DNA from: Marivivens sp.
GTDB lineage: Bacteria; Pseudomonadota; Alphaproteobacteria; Rhodobacterales; Rhodobacteraceae
DNA length: 36,695 nucleotides
Assembly (NCBI GenBank): GCA_023254495.1
Contig: JALRLK010000032.1
Span: 1-36,695, forward strand
Direction: 5' to 3'
Both the position numbers and the translations under genes were made by a program. The notes beneath the pieces are model-generated. The model was not told the DNA's origin. It saw nothing but the letters and a program-made list of their open reading frames with translations, and did no database searches. This document shows, piece by piece, positions 14,720 to 23,362 of this stretch; the stretch's first letter is position 1; each line of letters begins with the position of its first letter.

Positions 14720-15636
14720 AGCCCCTCCGTCTGCGCTGCCATATCCGCGCGCATTCGCCCGATGATGAAATCGGTGAATAGGCGGATCTTGGGGTCGCGC
14801 AAGCGGCGATGCTGGGTCAGGCAAGAGAGCTGCGTGGGCAGAGGTGGCGTCGCGGTGGCGACAGGCACGAGGTGGCCATCGCGCAAGTGATCGGCAACCT
14901 CGAAGATCGGCTTCATCACGATCCCGCGCCCGTCGAGGGCCCAGCCGGTGAGCACATCGCCATCGTCGGATTCAAACGGGCCCGAGATATCGAAGGTTTC
15001 GGTGCCGGCCGGTGTCTGCAGGGACCATCGGAATTCCGTCGCACCGGGGAAGCGCAGGTTGAGGCACTCGTGCCGGTCGCGAACAAGTGCCTCGCCGTCA
15101 ATCGGGTTACCTCGGCGCTCGATATAGGCCGGAGCCGCGCAGAGAATACGGGCGCATTCTGCGACCTGCCTGACCTTAAGGGTTGAATCCTCAAGCCTGC
15201 CGAGGTGGAAGGCCAGATCAAGGCCTTCGACGACAACGTCGATCTTGCGGTCCGACAGGCGCAGGCGCACGTCGATCTGGGGATAGGCGTCTTTGAAGGC
15301 GGGGACATGGGGCGCGATGAACCGCCGGCCCACACCAAGGGGGGCCGCGATATAGACGGTGCCGCGGGGGTTCTGGGCGGTCTGGGCGACCGCCGCTTCT
15401 GCCTCTTCAATCGCATCAAGGATCTTGCGGGCGCCCTCATAAAAGATGCGCCCGTTCTCTGTGGGTTGAAGGCTGCGGGTCGTGCGGTTGAAGAGCCGCA
15501 GGCCAAGGTGTTTCTCAAGCTCGCCGATGCGCGCCGATGCCACGGCGGGCGAGGTCCGCTGGTCGCGGGCGGCGGCGCTCATGCTGCCAAGCTCGTAAAC
15601 GCGGACGAACATTCGGATATTGGCGACATAGGCCAT
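14704..15636 (-). CDS. LysR-type regulator, probably of urate genes
   Basis: This 310-residue LysR protein has an N-terminal winged helix-turn-helix (about 1-60, FVRVYELGSMSAAARDQRTSPAVASARIGELE) and a substrate-binding domain (about 90-300). It belongs to the AaeR/DsdC-like branch with the GTVYIAAPLGVGRRFIAP start of the effector domain. It is divergent from puuD (96 bp) and convergent with uraH. This placement suggests that it controls puuD and perhaps the purine operon in response to a purine intermediate. The effector is not known. Confidence 0.88.
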   Translation of the reverse strand: MAYVANIRMFVRVYELGSMSAAARDQRTSPAVASARIGELEKHLGLRLFNRTTRSLQPTENGRIFYEGARKILDAIEEAEAAVAQTAQNPRGTVYIAAPLGVGRRFIAPHVPAFKDAYPQIDVRLRLSDRKIDVVVEGLDLAFHLGRLEDSTLKVRQVAECARILCAAPAYIERRGNPIDGEALVRDRHECLNLRFPGATEFRWSLQTPAGTETFDISGPFESDDGDVLTGWALDGRGIVMKPIFEVADHLRDGHLVPVATATPPLPTQLSCLTQHRRLRDPKIRLFTDFIIGRMRADMAAQTEGLQLPL

Positions 15637-15732
15637 TATTCGGCGTCTCTTGAAAGTGTTCAGGCATTTGACGGATTAACAAATAAATCGGCGCCGGTAT
15701 AGCCTCCTGCCAAATAATCGGAGGGACTTGGG

Positions 15733-16953
15733 ATGTATGATGCCGTTCTGTTGATGGAGTGGGTGGAGTTTTCCGTCCGCTGGCTTCACGTCATCACAGC
15801 GATCGCCTGGATCGGCTCGTCGTTCTACTTCATCGCGCTCGACCTCGGCCTGCACCGCGACCGCAACCTCGAATCCGGCGCGGATGGCGAGGAGTGGCAG
15901 GTTCACGGTGGCGGCTTCTATCACATCCAGAAGTACCTCGTGGCGCCGGAAAATATGCCGAGCGGCCTCGTCTGGTTCAAATGGGAGAGCTACATGACGT
16001 GGCTCTCGGGCTTTGCCCTTCTGTTCCTCGTCTACTATCTCGGCGGCGAGCTGTTCCTGATCGACCCCGAGGTTCTGGACATTCCCGTCTGGCAGGGTGC
16101 GCTGATCTCGATGGCTTCGCTGGCATTCGGCTGGATCGTCTACAACCAACTCTGCAAGACCTTTGTGAATGCCAACCAGACCGCCCTGATGGTCGCGCTC
16201 TTTGTCGTCCTTGTCGGCATGGCGCTCTTTTACACCAACGTCTTCTCGGGCCGCGCCGCGCTTTTGCACCTTGGGGCTTTCACCGCGTCGATCATGTCGG
16301 CCAACGTGTTCTTCATTATCATCCCCAACCAGAAGGTCGTGGTGGCCGATCTGATCGCGGGCCGAAAGCCTGATCCGAAATACGGCAAGATCGCCAAGCA
16401 GCGGTCGACCCACAACAACTATCTGACCCTGCCGGTCATCTTCCTGATGCTGTCCAACCACTATCCGCTGGCCTTTGCCACGGAATGGAACTGGCTCATC
16501 GCTTCGCTGATCTTCCTGATGGGCGTGTCGATCCGGCATTTCTTCAACTCGATGCACGCCCGCAAAGGCCAGCCGCATTGGACATGGGCCGTGACGGTGA
16601 TCCTGATGCTGATCATCGCCTGGCTTTCGTCTCAGCCGAGCTACCACAAGCAAAAGGACGCAATGGCGGCACGGCTGGTCGAGCAATATGCAAGCGCTGC
16701 AGGGTTTGAAGAGGTCCAGGATATCGTCCTGGGCCGCTGCTCCATGTGCCATACCTCAGAGCCGGTCTATGGCAATCTGATGTGGGCGCCCAAGGGCGTG
16801 CTTCTGGAAACTCCCGAACAGATCGCCGCGCAGGCGCAGGAGATCTATCTTCAATCCGGTGCGACCCACGCCATGCCGCCCGCCAATGTCTCGTTCATGG
16901 AAGACGCCGAACGCGCCAAGATCGTGGCGTGGTTCAGGGCCGCGCAGGGCTAG
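15733..16953 (+). CDS. puuD: Membrane-bound urate oxidase PuuD with C-terminal cytochrome c domain
   Basis: This 406-residue protein oxidises urate to 5-hydroxyisourate and passes electrons to the respiratory chain rather than directly to oxygen. The N-terminal part has several TMs with conserved histidines and tryptophans (WVEFSVRWLHVITAIAWIGSSFYF, HGGGFYHIQKY, TWLSGFALL). Further TMs run to about residue 305. The C-terminal domain has one haem c site, CSMCH (about residue 336), and a later Met-containing MPPANVSFM as axial-ligand candidate. GGAGGGA lies about 7 bp before the ATG. It is the entry step for the neighbouring purine genes. Confidence 0.93.
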   Translation: MYDAVLLMEWVEFSVRWLHVITAIAWIGSSFYFIALDLGLHRDRNLESGADGEEWQVHGGGFYHIQKYLVAPENMPSGLVWFKWESYMTWLSGFALLFLVYYLGGELFLIDPEVLDIPVWQGALISMASLAFGWIVYNQLCKTFVNANQTALMVALFVVLVGMALFYTNVFSGRAALLHLGAFTASIMSANVFFIIIPNQKVVVADLIAGRKPDPKYGKIAKQRSTHNNYLTLPVIFLMLSNHYPLAFATEWNWLIASLIFLMGVSIRHFFNSMHARKGQPHWTWAVTVILMLIIAWLSSQPSYHKQKDAMAARLVEQYASAAGFEEVQDIVLGRCSMCHTSEPVYGNLMWAPKGVLLETPEQIAAQAQEIYLQSGATHAMPPANVSFMEDAERAKIVAWFRAAQG

Positions 16954-16956
16954 CCC

Positions 16957-17922
16957 CTAGCGGCCAAAACGCCATTCGGTGATCTGCTGATAGGTCTCGC
17001 CCGGGCGCAGAAGGATCGACGGAAAATCGGGATGGTTCGGCGCGTCGGGCCAAAGCTGGGCCTCGAAAGCGAGGCCTTCATAGTTCTGATGCCCCGGCCG
17101 CCCCGCATCGCGCCCGTCGAACACATGAAGCCCCGGTTCGGTCGTCGCCATGGTCATGGTGAGGCCGCTCTTGCCCTTGAGCCACAAGACATCGCGCAGC
17201 GGCCCGCGCGCCTCGCCCGTGCAGAAGTTGTTGTCGAGCGGCGGTTGCCCCGGCGCGGGCACTTTGGGCGCGCGGAAATCAAACTCTGTGCCTGCAACCT
17301 CGGCAATCTCGCCGTTGGGCAGGCCCTCGTCGGTGATCGGCAGGATGTGATCTGCTGCGATCTTCAGGCTGTGCCCTTCCCAAGTCTCTGACCCATCAAG
17401 GTTCCAATAGCTGTGATTGGCGAGGTTCATCAGCGTTGTGTCATCGGCCATCGCTGTCAGCGTCAGCCGCAGGCTTGCTGGTGCGCTCACCTCGAAGATC
17501 GTCCGGATCGTCCGATTGCCCGGTAGCTCGCAAACGCCATCGGCAAGCGCGATCTCGAAAGTGGCCGAGGTGGGGCCGTGGTCGACGAGACGCCAGATCT
17601 GATAGTGGGTGCTGTTACGCCCCGAATGCAGCGAATGCTTGCGATCCTGATTGCGCTCGAGCTCGTGCATCATCCCGCCGATCCGCACCCGCCCGCCGCC
17701 GATCCGGTTGGCGACGGGGCCGATGATACCGCCGTGATAGCGCATCTCTTTGGCGTAATAGGGAAGGTGATCCGAGCCGAGCGTCAGATCATAGGGCACG
17801 CCAGCGAGCCGCACGGAATGCAGATTGGCCCCCAAGGTAAGGAGGCCAACCGTCAGATCACCGGCGGAAATTTCGACGCGATCAACGTCTTTGCCGCCGG
17901 CCGTCAGGCCGAAATGTTGCAT
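16957..17922 (-). CDS. galM: Aldose 1-epimerase (galactose mutarotase family)
   Basis: This 321-residue protein interconverts alpha and beta anomers of aldoses, or a related sugar. Seen are GANLHSVRL, the GGIIGPVANRIGGGRV loop, HSLHSG with the catalytic-type His, NLANHSYWNLDG with the second His, and the C-terminal EAQLWPDAPNHPDFPSILLRPGETY with the catalytic Glu of GalM proteins. It begins 6 bp after the soeC-like stop on the same strand, so it is probably the last gene of that operon. No metabolic link with sulfite oxidation is known to me. It ends 3 bp from the convergent puuD stop, leaving no room for a terminator. Confidence 0.9.
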   Translation of the reverse strand: MQHFGLTAGGKDVDRVEISAGDLTVGLLTLGANLHSVRLAGVPYDLTLGSDHLPYYAKEMRYHGGIIGPVANRIGGGRVRIGGMMHELERNQDRKHSLHSGRNSTHYQIWRLVDHGPTSATFEIALADGVCELPGNRTIRTIFEVSAPASLRLTLTAMADDTTLMNLANHSYWNLDGSETWEGHSLKIAADHILPITDEGLPNGEIAEVAGTEFDFRAPKVPAPGQPPLDNNFCTGEARGPLRDVLWLKGKSGLTMTMATTEPGLHVFDGRDAGRPGHQNYEGLAFEAQLWPDAPNHPDFPSILLRPGETYQQITEWRFGR

Positions 17923-17928
17923 CTTGGC

Positions 17929-18801
17929 CTAGCGCTTTCCGTAGTAGAGGCCGACCACGTGCTCGGCCTGCGCAAAGAAGAGCCAGCGCGAGGCAAAGAC
18001 ACCGACGATATGCGAGACAATCGCCAGCGCGGCCAGCATATGGCCGAAGGGCACGAGGAGGAGCAGGATCGGCAGGCCGATCCCCATCAAAAGCGACAGG
18101 ATCCTCAAGCGGCCCGCGTGTTTACGGCCGACGACATAGACCATCTCTTTGAGGAGATAGTTGGTGCCGGTATGCGGGGGCTCAAAAGCGCGGACCTGCG
18201 CGGCGGTGCCGAGGCCCGTAGCTGTGCCGATGTCCGAGCCCGACTTGCCCAAGGCGCCATCGCCGCGCATCCAGTTAAGAAGCTGCAAGAGGCCTGCCAA
18301 GGCCAAGAGGGCCAACGCATAGTCGACCTGTCCGGTCATCAGGCTGCCGCCAGCGCCCGCATAGCCAAGAAACATCAAGGGCGTCGAAAAATCGCGCCAG
18401 CGTGGCACGGTCTTGAGCTGGGCATAGATCATCGAGGTCGCAAAGACCGTCAGAACCGAGAGGGCCGCGCCGATATAGCCGACATAGGCCCAGCGCGTGT
18501 TGAGGAACACAAGACCCGCGCCATAGGCGGCCATCACCAGAAGCGCGACCACCGACAAGACGCCTTCACGGCTGAGCCAGCTGGTCTTCCACTGAGTGAA
18601 AGCACGAAGCGCACGCTCGGGGTGTTTGAGGTGGAAGGTCGAGGCGATGAGACCGCCCACGGCAAAGAGATAGGCGATGGCGAACCAGATGAAGGCCATG
18701 AGGCCTTCGGGCACGATCATGCCGAGGCCGATGAAGAACAGCATACCAAAGCCGATGCCCGAAAGCGTGGTGAAGATGATGACAGACTTTGCGGGATGCA
18801 T
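17929..18801 (-). CDS. soeC: DmsC-like membrane anchor of sulfite dehydrogenase (SoeC)
   Basis: This 290-residue protein has about eight TMs (for example IIFTTLSGIGFGMLFFIGLGMI and FIWFAIAYLFAVGGLIAST) and belongs to the DmsC anchor family. The motif FHLKHPERALRAFTQWKTSWLSREG is typical of these subunits. It would anchor the SoeAB complex at the inner side of the membrane and transfer electrons to quinone. Its start overlaps the SoeB stop by 1 bp (TGATG). SoeC naming rests on the A-B-C order and the taurine genes nearby. Confidence 0.82.
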   Translation of the reverse strand: MHPAKSVIIFTTLSGIGFGMLFFIGLGMIVPEGLMAFIWFAIAYLFAVGGLIASTFHLKHPERALRAFTQWKTSWLSREGVLSVVALLVMAAYGAGLVFLNTRWAYVGYIGAALSVLTVFATSMIYAQLKTVPRWRDFSTPLMFLGYAGAGGSLMTGQVDYALALLALAGLLQLLNWMRGDGALGKSGSDIGTATGLGTAAQVRAFEPPHTGTNYLLKEMVYVVGRKHAGRLRILSLLMGIGLPILLLLVPFGHMLAALAIVSHIVGVFASRWLFFAQAEHVVGLYYGKR

Positions 18802-19562
18802 CAGGTGTTACCTCCGGGAAGGGCCGACAGCATTTTGTCGAGCCAGCCGACAAAGCCTTTGCCATCGATGGCAACCGGCTCGAGAAGCGGCGCGAGGGTG
18901 TTAATCTCGCCGCTGCAATCCTTGGGGCGCGGCGGCAGGTATTTGTTGGTCGGGCGCGTGCCCTGTTCGGGCAACAGATCCATCCCGCCGCGCTCGGCGG
19001 TGAGCTTGCTGACGTTCGAATTGGGATCCGCGAAATCGCCGAAATGCCGGGCACCCGCGGGACAGGTGCGCACGCAAGCGGGGATCTGATCCTCTTCGGG
19101 GAGGTTCTCGTTATAGATCCGGTCGATACAGAGGGTACATTTCTTCATCACCCCCGCCGTGGCGTCCAGTTCGCGGGCGCCATAGGGGCAGGCCCAAGCG
19201 CACAGGCCGCAGCCGATGCAGGCATCTTCGTTCACCAGAACGATCCCGTCCGCCGTCCGCTTATAACTCGCGCCGGTCGGGCAAACGGTCACGCAGGGCG
19301 CATCTTCGCAATGCAGGCAGGATTTGGGGAAGTGGATGAGCTGGGCTGGGCCGGTCTCGGGCTTGACCTCGTAGCTGTGCACGCGGTTCAGGAACGTGCC
19401 CGAGACATTGGGGCCATAGGCATCCGTATCCGAAAGAGCGGCGCCATAGTTTTCGGTGTTCCAGCCTTTGCAGGAAATCACACAGGCATGGCAGCCGACA
19501 CAGGTATCAAGGTCGATCACCAGCCCGAGCTTGCGGTCGGTCGATTGGGGAAGTTGGGTCAT
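18801..19562 (-). CDS. soeB: Four-cluster iron-sulfur subunit of sulfite dehydrogenase (SoeB)
   Basis: This 253-residue DmsB-type protein has four cysteine groups for [4Fe-4S] clusters. They are CVGCHACVISC (about 20-30), CLHCEDAPCVTVCP (about 80-95), CIGCGLCAWACP (about 115-127) and CTLC...CVRTCP (about 140-168). It carries electrons from the molybdenum subunit to the membrane anchor. No signal peptide is seen. The gene overlaps soeA by 4 bp (ATGA) and soeC by 1 bp. Confidence 0.88.
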   Translation of the reverse strand: MTQLPQSTDRKLGLVIDLDTCVGCHACVISCKGWNTENYGAALSDTDAYGPNVSGTFLNRVHSYEVKPETGPAQLIHFPKSCLHCEDAPCVTVCPTGASYKRTADGIVLVNEDACIGCGLCAWACPYGARELDATAGVMKKCTLCIDRIYNENLPEEDQIPACVRTCPAGARHFGDFADPNSNVSKLTAERGGMDLLPEQGTRPTNKYLPPRPKDCSGEINTLAPLLEPVAIDGKGFVGWLDKMLSALPGGNT

Positions 19563-22387
19563 GACTTGGTCTTCCAGGCAAGGTTCTTGGGTGCCTGCGG
19601 CACCGGAGACTTGATCGGCGGGTGATGCGGCTGGCTGGCCTTGGGCGCATCGGCGCGGTTGATATCGACGCGCAGATCGAACCAGGCGGCCTGGCCTGTC
19701 ACCGGATCGGAATTGGCCCAGCGCATCCCGTCGCCCCTTGGCGGCAGAAGCTCGCTGATCAGGTGGTTGAGAAGGAAACCCTTGGACGATTCCGGCGTCT
19801 CGTCCTCAAGCGCCCATGCCCCCTGCCGTTTGCCGATGGCGTTCCATGTCCAGGCGGTCTTGGAATTGAGCGCCTGCATCTCCATCGCCGGAACGGTGAT
19901 CTCGCCATGCGCCGAGGTAACTTTCGCCCAGTCGCCCGGCTTGAAGCCGCGCTTTTTCCAGATCTCGGTTGGGATATAGAGCGGGTTCATCCCGTGCAGC
20001 TGCCGCAGCCAGGCGTTCTGGCTGCCCCAGCTGTGATACATGGCCATCGGTCGCTGGGTCAGGGCATGGAAGGGATAGGCTTCGGTATCGACGAGGCTTT
20101 CTTCAAAGGGCGCATACCAGATCGGAAGCGGGTCCATCGCCTTGAGGATGCGCTCGCGCAGATGCTCGGGCGGCTGCCGGTCGCCGTGGCCCATCGCCGC
20201 CAGCTGGAACCGGCGCATCGGCTCGGAATAAAGCTGGAAGATATAGGGCTGCGGCGCATCGTAGAAGCCGAGCTTGACCGCCCAGTCCTGATAGGCGGTG
20301 TTGAACGGCTTGTAGTAGGCGGCCTCGTCGGGGACGTGCGCCATCCAGAAGCCGCCGTTCTTGATATAGGCATCAAGCTGCGCCTCGTTCGGCGCACCGC
20401 GACCGTCCTGCAAGCCGTTGTCGCCCATGCGCCAGCCCGAAAGCGGACCGATGCCGGGGCGGCGGATATGGTTGGTGATATAGTCGGCATAATCGGCGTA
20501 TTTCTGGCTGCCGTCCTCGTTGACGAAGGCCGGAAGGCCCAGCTTGGCGCCAAGTTCGCACAGCACCGACTGGAAGCCGCGCACATCGCGGTCGGGCTCG
20601 ATCACCGGCCAGCGGATCGCATCGGCGGCGGCATCTGCCTCGCAGATCGGGCGATCGAGAAGGCTGATGCAGTCGTGGCGCTCGAGATAGGTCGTGTCGG
20701 GAAGGATCAGGTCGGCATAGGCGACCATTTCCGAGCTATAGGCATCGGAATAGATGATCCGCGGGATCACATATTCGCCGTTCTCGTCCTTGTCGGTCAG
20801 CATATTCATGGTGCCCGTCGTGTTCATCGACGAGTTCCACGCCATGTTGGCCATGTAGAGGAAGAGCGTATCAATCTTGTAGGGATCGCCTGCGTGGGCG
20901 TTGGCGATCACCATGTGCATGAGGCCATGCGCCGACATCGGGTTTTCCCAGCTGAAGGCCTTGTCGATCCGCGCAGGTTTGCCATCGGCGGTCAGGCAGA
21001 GATCAGCGGGCCCGTGCGGATAGCCGAGGTGCGGGCCATCGAGCGGCTTGCCGGGTGTGATCTTGCAATGCGGCTTGGGGTGGGCGGTTGCAGGCTTGGG
21101 ATAGGGCGGCTTGAACCGCATCCCGCCCGGCGTTTCGACAGCGCCGATGAGGATTTGCAGCGTGTGCAGGGCGCGGGCGGTCTGGAAGCCGTTCGAATGG
21201 GCCGAGATGCCGCGCATCGCGTGGAACGAGACGGGGCGGCCAACCATCGTCTTGTGGGTTTTGCCGCGGAAATCGGTCCACTCGCGATCAAGAACCACCG
21301 GCTCTTCAAAGGCCACCTTGGCGATCTCGGCGGCAAGCTGGCGGATGCGGCCGGCGGAGATGCCGGTGCGCTCGGCCACGGCCTCGGGGGCATAGGATTC
21401 GTCGAGATACTTGTCCGCCATCAGGTGGAAGACGGGGCGATAGGTCACGCCTTTGTAGCGGTAGCTGGCCGAGAGATCGGGCTCGACGCCTTCACCATCC
21501 CAAGGCGCGCGTTTGCCTGTGCGGCGGTCGATCACCTGCGGCTTGCCGTCCTTGTCTTTCAGGAGAAGGCCGTTCTCGGGCGAGCCAGGGTCTTCGTTGA
21601 CGAGGCAGGCGGCGTTGGTGAATTGGGCGAGATAGTCAAGATCGAACTTGCCCGCCTTCATCAGGCAGTGGATCAGCGAAAGGATCAGGAGGCCATCGGT
21701 GCCGGGGGTGATGCCATACCAGTCGTCGGCCACGGCATTATAGCCGGTGCGGATCGGGTTGACGCCGACAACCTTGGCGCCGCGCTTCTTGATCTGGCCG
21801 ATGCCGATCTTGATGGGGTTGGAATCGTGATCCTCGGCCACGCCGAAGAGGACAAACATCTTGGTGTGATCCCAGTCGGGTTGGCCAAACTCCCAAAAGG
21901 CGCCGCCCATAGTATAGATGCCGCCCGCCGCCATGTTGACCGAGCAGAAGCCGCCGTGGGCGGCATAGTTGGGCGTGCCGTAGGACTGGGCCCAAAGCGA
22001 GGTGAAACTCTGTGATTGGTCGCGGCCGGTAAAGAAGGCAAGCTTTTCGGGCGCGGTCTCGCGCAGAGGCGCGAGCCAGTCGGTTGCGATCTGCAACGCC
22101 TCATCCCAGCTGATCTCTTCAAACTCGCCCGAGCCGCGCGGCCCGACCCGCTTCATGGGCGCGCGCAGGCGCGAAGGCGCGTTGACCTGCATGATGCCAG
22201 CCGAGCCCTTGGCGCAAAGAACGCCGCGGTTCACCGGATGATCGCGGTTGCCCTCGATATAGGCGACCTTGCCATCCTTCATGTGCACATTGATGCCGCA
22301 GCGGCAGGCGCACATATAGCAGGTGGTCTTTCGGATCTCGTCTGAGACTTTCGGAGAAAGGTCGATCTTCGGTTCGTCGAGGCTCAT
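19559..22387 (-). CDS. soeA: Molybdopterin oxidoreductase, sulfite dehydrogenase catalytic subunit (SoeA)
   Basis: This 942-residue member of the DMSO-reductase family has an N-terminal [4Fe-4S] site C23-x2-C26-x3-C30 and C58 (TTCYMCACRCG ... VLCAKGS). Molybdopterin-binding domains and a C-terminal MPT-guanine-binding domain follow (FHALTQRPMAMYHSWGSQNAWLRQ). There is no Tat signal, which fits the cytoplasmic sulfite dehydrogenase SoeABC that oxidises sulfite to sulfate at the quinone pool. The A-B-C order and the taurine genes, which release sulfite, support this over thiosulfate, polysulfide or formate enzymes of the same family. It is divergent from pta (123-bp spacer). A long frame on the opposite strand is a GC-composition shadow. 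Confidence 0.82.
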   Translation of the reverse strand: MSLDEPKIDLSPKVSDEIRKTTCYMCACRCGINVHMKDGKVAYIEGNRDHPVNRGVLCAKGSAGIMQVNAPSRLRAPMKRVGPRGSGEFEEISWDEALQIATDWLAPLRETAPEKLAFFTGRDQSQSFTSLWAQSYGTPNYAAHGGFCSVNMAAGGIYTMGGAFWEFGQPDWDHTKMFVLFGVAEDHDSNPIKIGIGQIKKRGAKVVGVNPIRTGYNAVADDWYGITPGTDGLLILSLIHCLMKAGKFDLDYLAQFTNAACLVNEDPGSPENGLLLKDKDGKPQVIDRRTGKRAPWDGEGVEPDLSASYRYKGVTYRPVFHLMADKYLDESYAPEAVAERTGISAGRIRQLAAEIAKVAFEEPVVLDREWTDFRGKTHKTMVGRPVSFHAMRGISAHSNGFQTARALHTLQILIGAVETPGGMRFKPPYPKPATAHPKPHCKITPGKPLDGPHLGYPHGPADLCLTADGKPARIDKAFSWENPMSAHGLMHMVIANAHAGDPYKIDTLFLYMANMAWNSSMNTTGTMNMLTDKDENGEYVIPRIIYSDAYSSEMVAYADLILPDTTYLERHDCISLLDRPICEADAAADAIRWPVIEPDRDVRGFQSVLCELGAKLGLPAFVNEDGSQKYADYADYITNHIRRPGIGPLSGWRMGDNGLQDGRGAPNEAQLDAYIKNGGFWMAHVPDEAAYYKPFNTAYQDWAVKLGFYDAPQPYIFQLYSEPMRRFQLAAMGHGDRQPPEHLRERILKAMDPLPIWYAPFEESLVDTEAYPFHALTQRPMAMYHSWGSQNAWLRQLHGMNPLYIPTEIWKKRGFKPGDWAKVTSAHGEITVPAMEMQALNSKTAWTWNAIGKRQGAWALEDETPESSKGFLLNHLISELLPPRGDGMRWANSDPVTGQAAWFDLRVDINRADAPKASQPHHPPIKSPVPQAPKNLAWKTKS

Positions 22388-22510
22388 TCAGCGCACCCAT
22401 CCGTCGACCGGACCCTGTGCAGGCTGGCCCGGCATTTCCCTGTTATTCGCATTGACCTTGCACCGGTCGCGGCTTCATCGTCGAACCAGTTTGGCAGAGC
22501 CGGAGCTGGC

Positions 22511-23362
22511 ATGACTTTCCAAGAACATATGGCCGAAAAGGCGCGTGGCAAAGCAATTCGCATCGTTTTCCCCGAATATGTTGATCTGCGGATATCAGCG
22601 GCGATGGAAGAGCTGGCGAAAGGCGACGCGGTCGTCCCTTTGCGCCTAGCCGAGCCGACTGATTCTCAAGTTCAGGCGCTGATGGATGCGCGTGGGCTGC
22701 CCGAAAAGATGGCGCGGCGTTTGCTCATCAAGCCGCTCTATCAAGCCGCTGCAATGGTAGCTGCGGGCGACGCAGACGCAATGATTGCAGGGGCTGGAAG
22801 CCCAACGCGCCGGGTAATCGAAGCGGCAGGTATGGCGATCGGACTGGCCGAGGGTGTGGCCCTTCCTTCCTCTTTCTTTCTTATGGCGATGCCGGATGGG
22901 CGCGTGCTTCTGTTCGCCGATTGTGCGGTCAACGTGGCTCCCGATGCCGAAGGGCTGGCGGCCATCGCGACAGCCTCAGCGCGATCATTTGCCGCGCTCG
23001 TCGGAGAACCAAAAGTGGCGCTTCTGTCCTTCTCGACCGGAACCAGCGGCGCGGGCGAAACGGTGGACCTAGTGCGACGCGCGGCGGAGATTTCGGGCTT
23101 TCCGGGGCCGGTTCAGGCGGATGCAGCGCTCAATCCTGCGATTGCCGAGAAAAAGGGCTTTGCGGGCGGCGATGCCAATGTCCTGATCTTCCCCAATCTC
23201 GATGCAGGCAACATCGCCTACAAGCTGATGCAGGAGTTGGCCGGAGCGCAAGCGATCGGCCCGTTCCTTCAGGGATTCCGCAAGCCGGTTTGCGATCTGA
23301 GCCGGGGTGCGACGGCAAGCGACATAGTCGCGGCTGCCCATGTCGTTGCGGCGCTGGTCTAG
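22511..23362 (+). CDS. pta: Phosphate acetyltransferase, short form
   Basis: This 283-residue Pta converts acetyl phosphate and CoA to acetyl-CoA. Family blocks seen are IRIVFPEYVDLRI, AGDADAMIAGAGSPTRRVIEA, LLFADCAVNVAPDAEGLA, VALLSFSTGTSGAG, VQADAALNPAIAEKKG and NIAYKLMQELAGAQAIGPFLQG. About 40 residues found between the first two blocks in usual (320-340 residue) Pta proteins are missing. It probably channels acetyl phosphate made by Xsc. It ends with a 4-bp overlap against the convergent ackA. Confidence 0.9.
   Translation: MTFQEHMAEKARGKAIRIVFPEYVDLRISAAMEELAKGDAVVPLRLAEPTDSQVQALMDARGLPEKMARRLLIKPLYQAAAMVAAGDADAMIAGAGSPTRRVIEAAGMAIGLAEGVALPSSFFLMAMPDGRVLLFADCAVNVAPDAEGLAAIATASARSFAALVGEPKVALLSFSTGTSGAGETVDLVRRAAEISGFPGPVQADAALNPAIAEKKGFAGGDANVLIFPNLDAGNIAYKLMQELAGAQAIGPFLQGFRKPVCDLSRGATASDIVAAAHVVAALV

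Noticed and set aside
15668-15703. sigma70 promoter TTGACG...TATAGC before puuD
   Set aside because: The spacing is 24 bp, too long for a normal promoter, and no MerR-type regulator is involved.
19622-22015. 797-residue open frame antisense to soeA
   Set aside because: High third-position GC in soeA keeps the opposite frame open. The sequence lacks family features and is rich in Gly, Arg and His, as shadows are.
22388-22510. TauR-type repeat in the soeA-pta divergent spacer
   Set aside because: A single CTGGCC occurs but without a matching second copy at 22-23 bp, so it is not comparable to the other three pairs.
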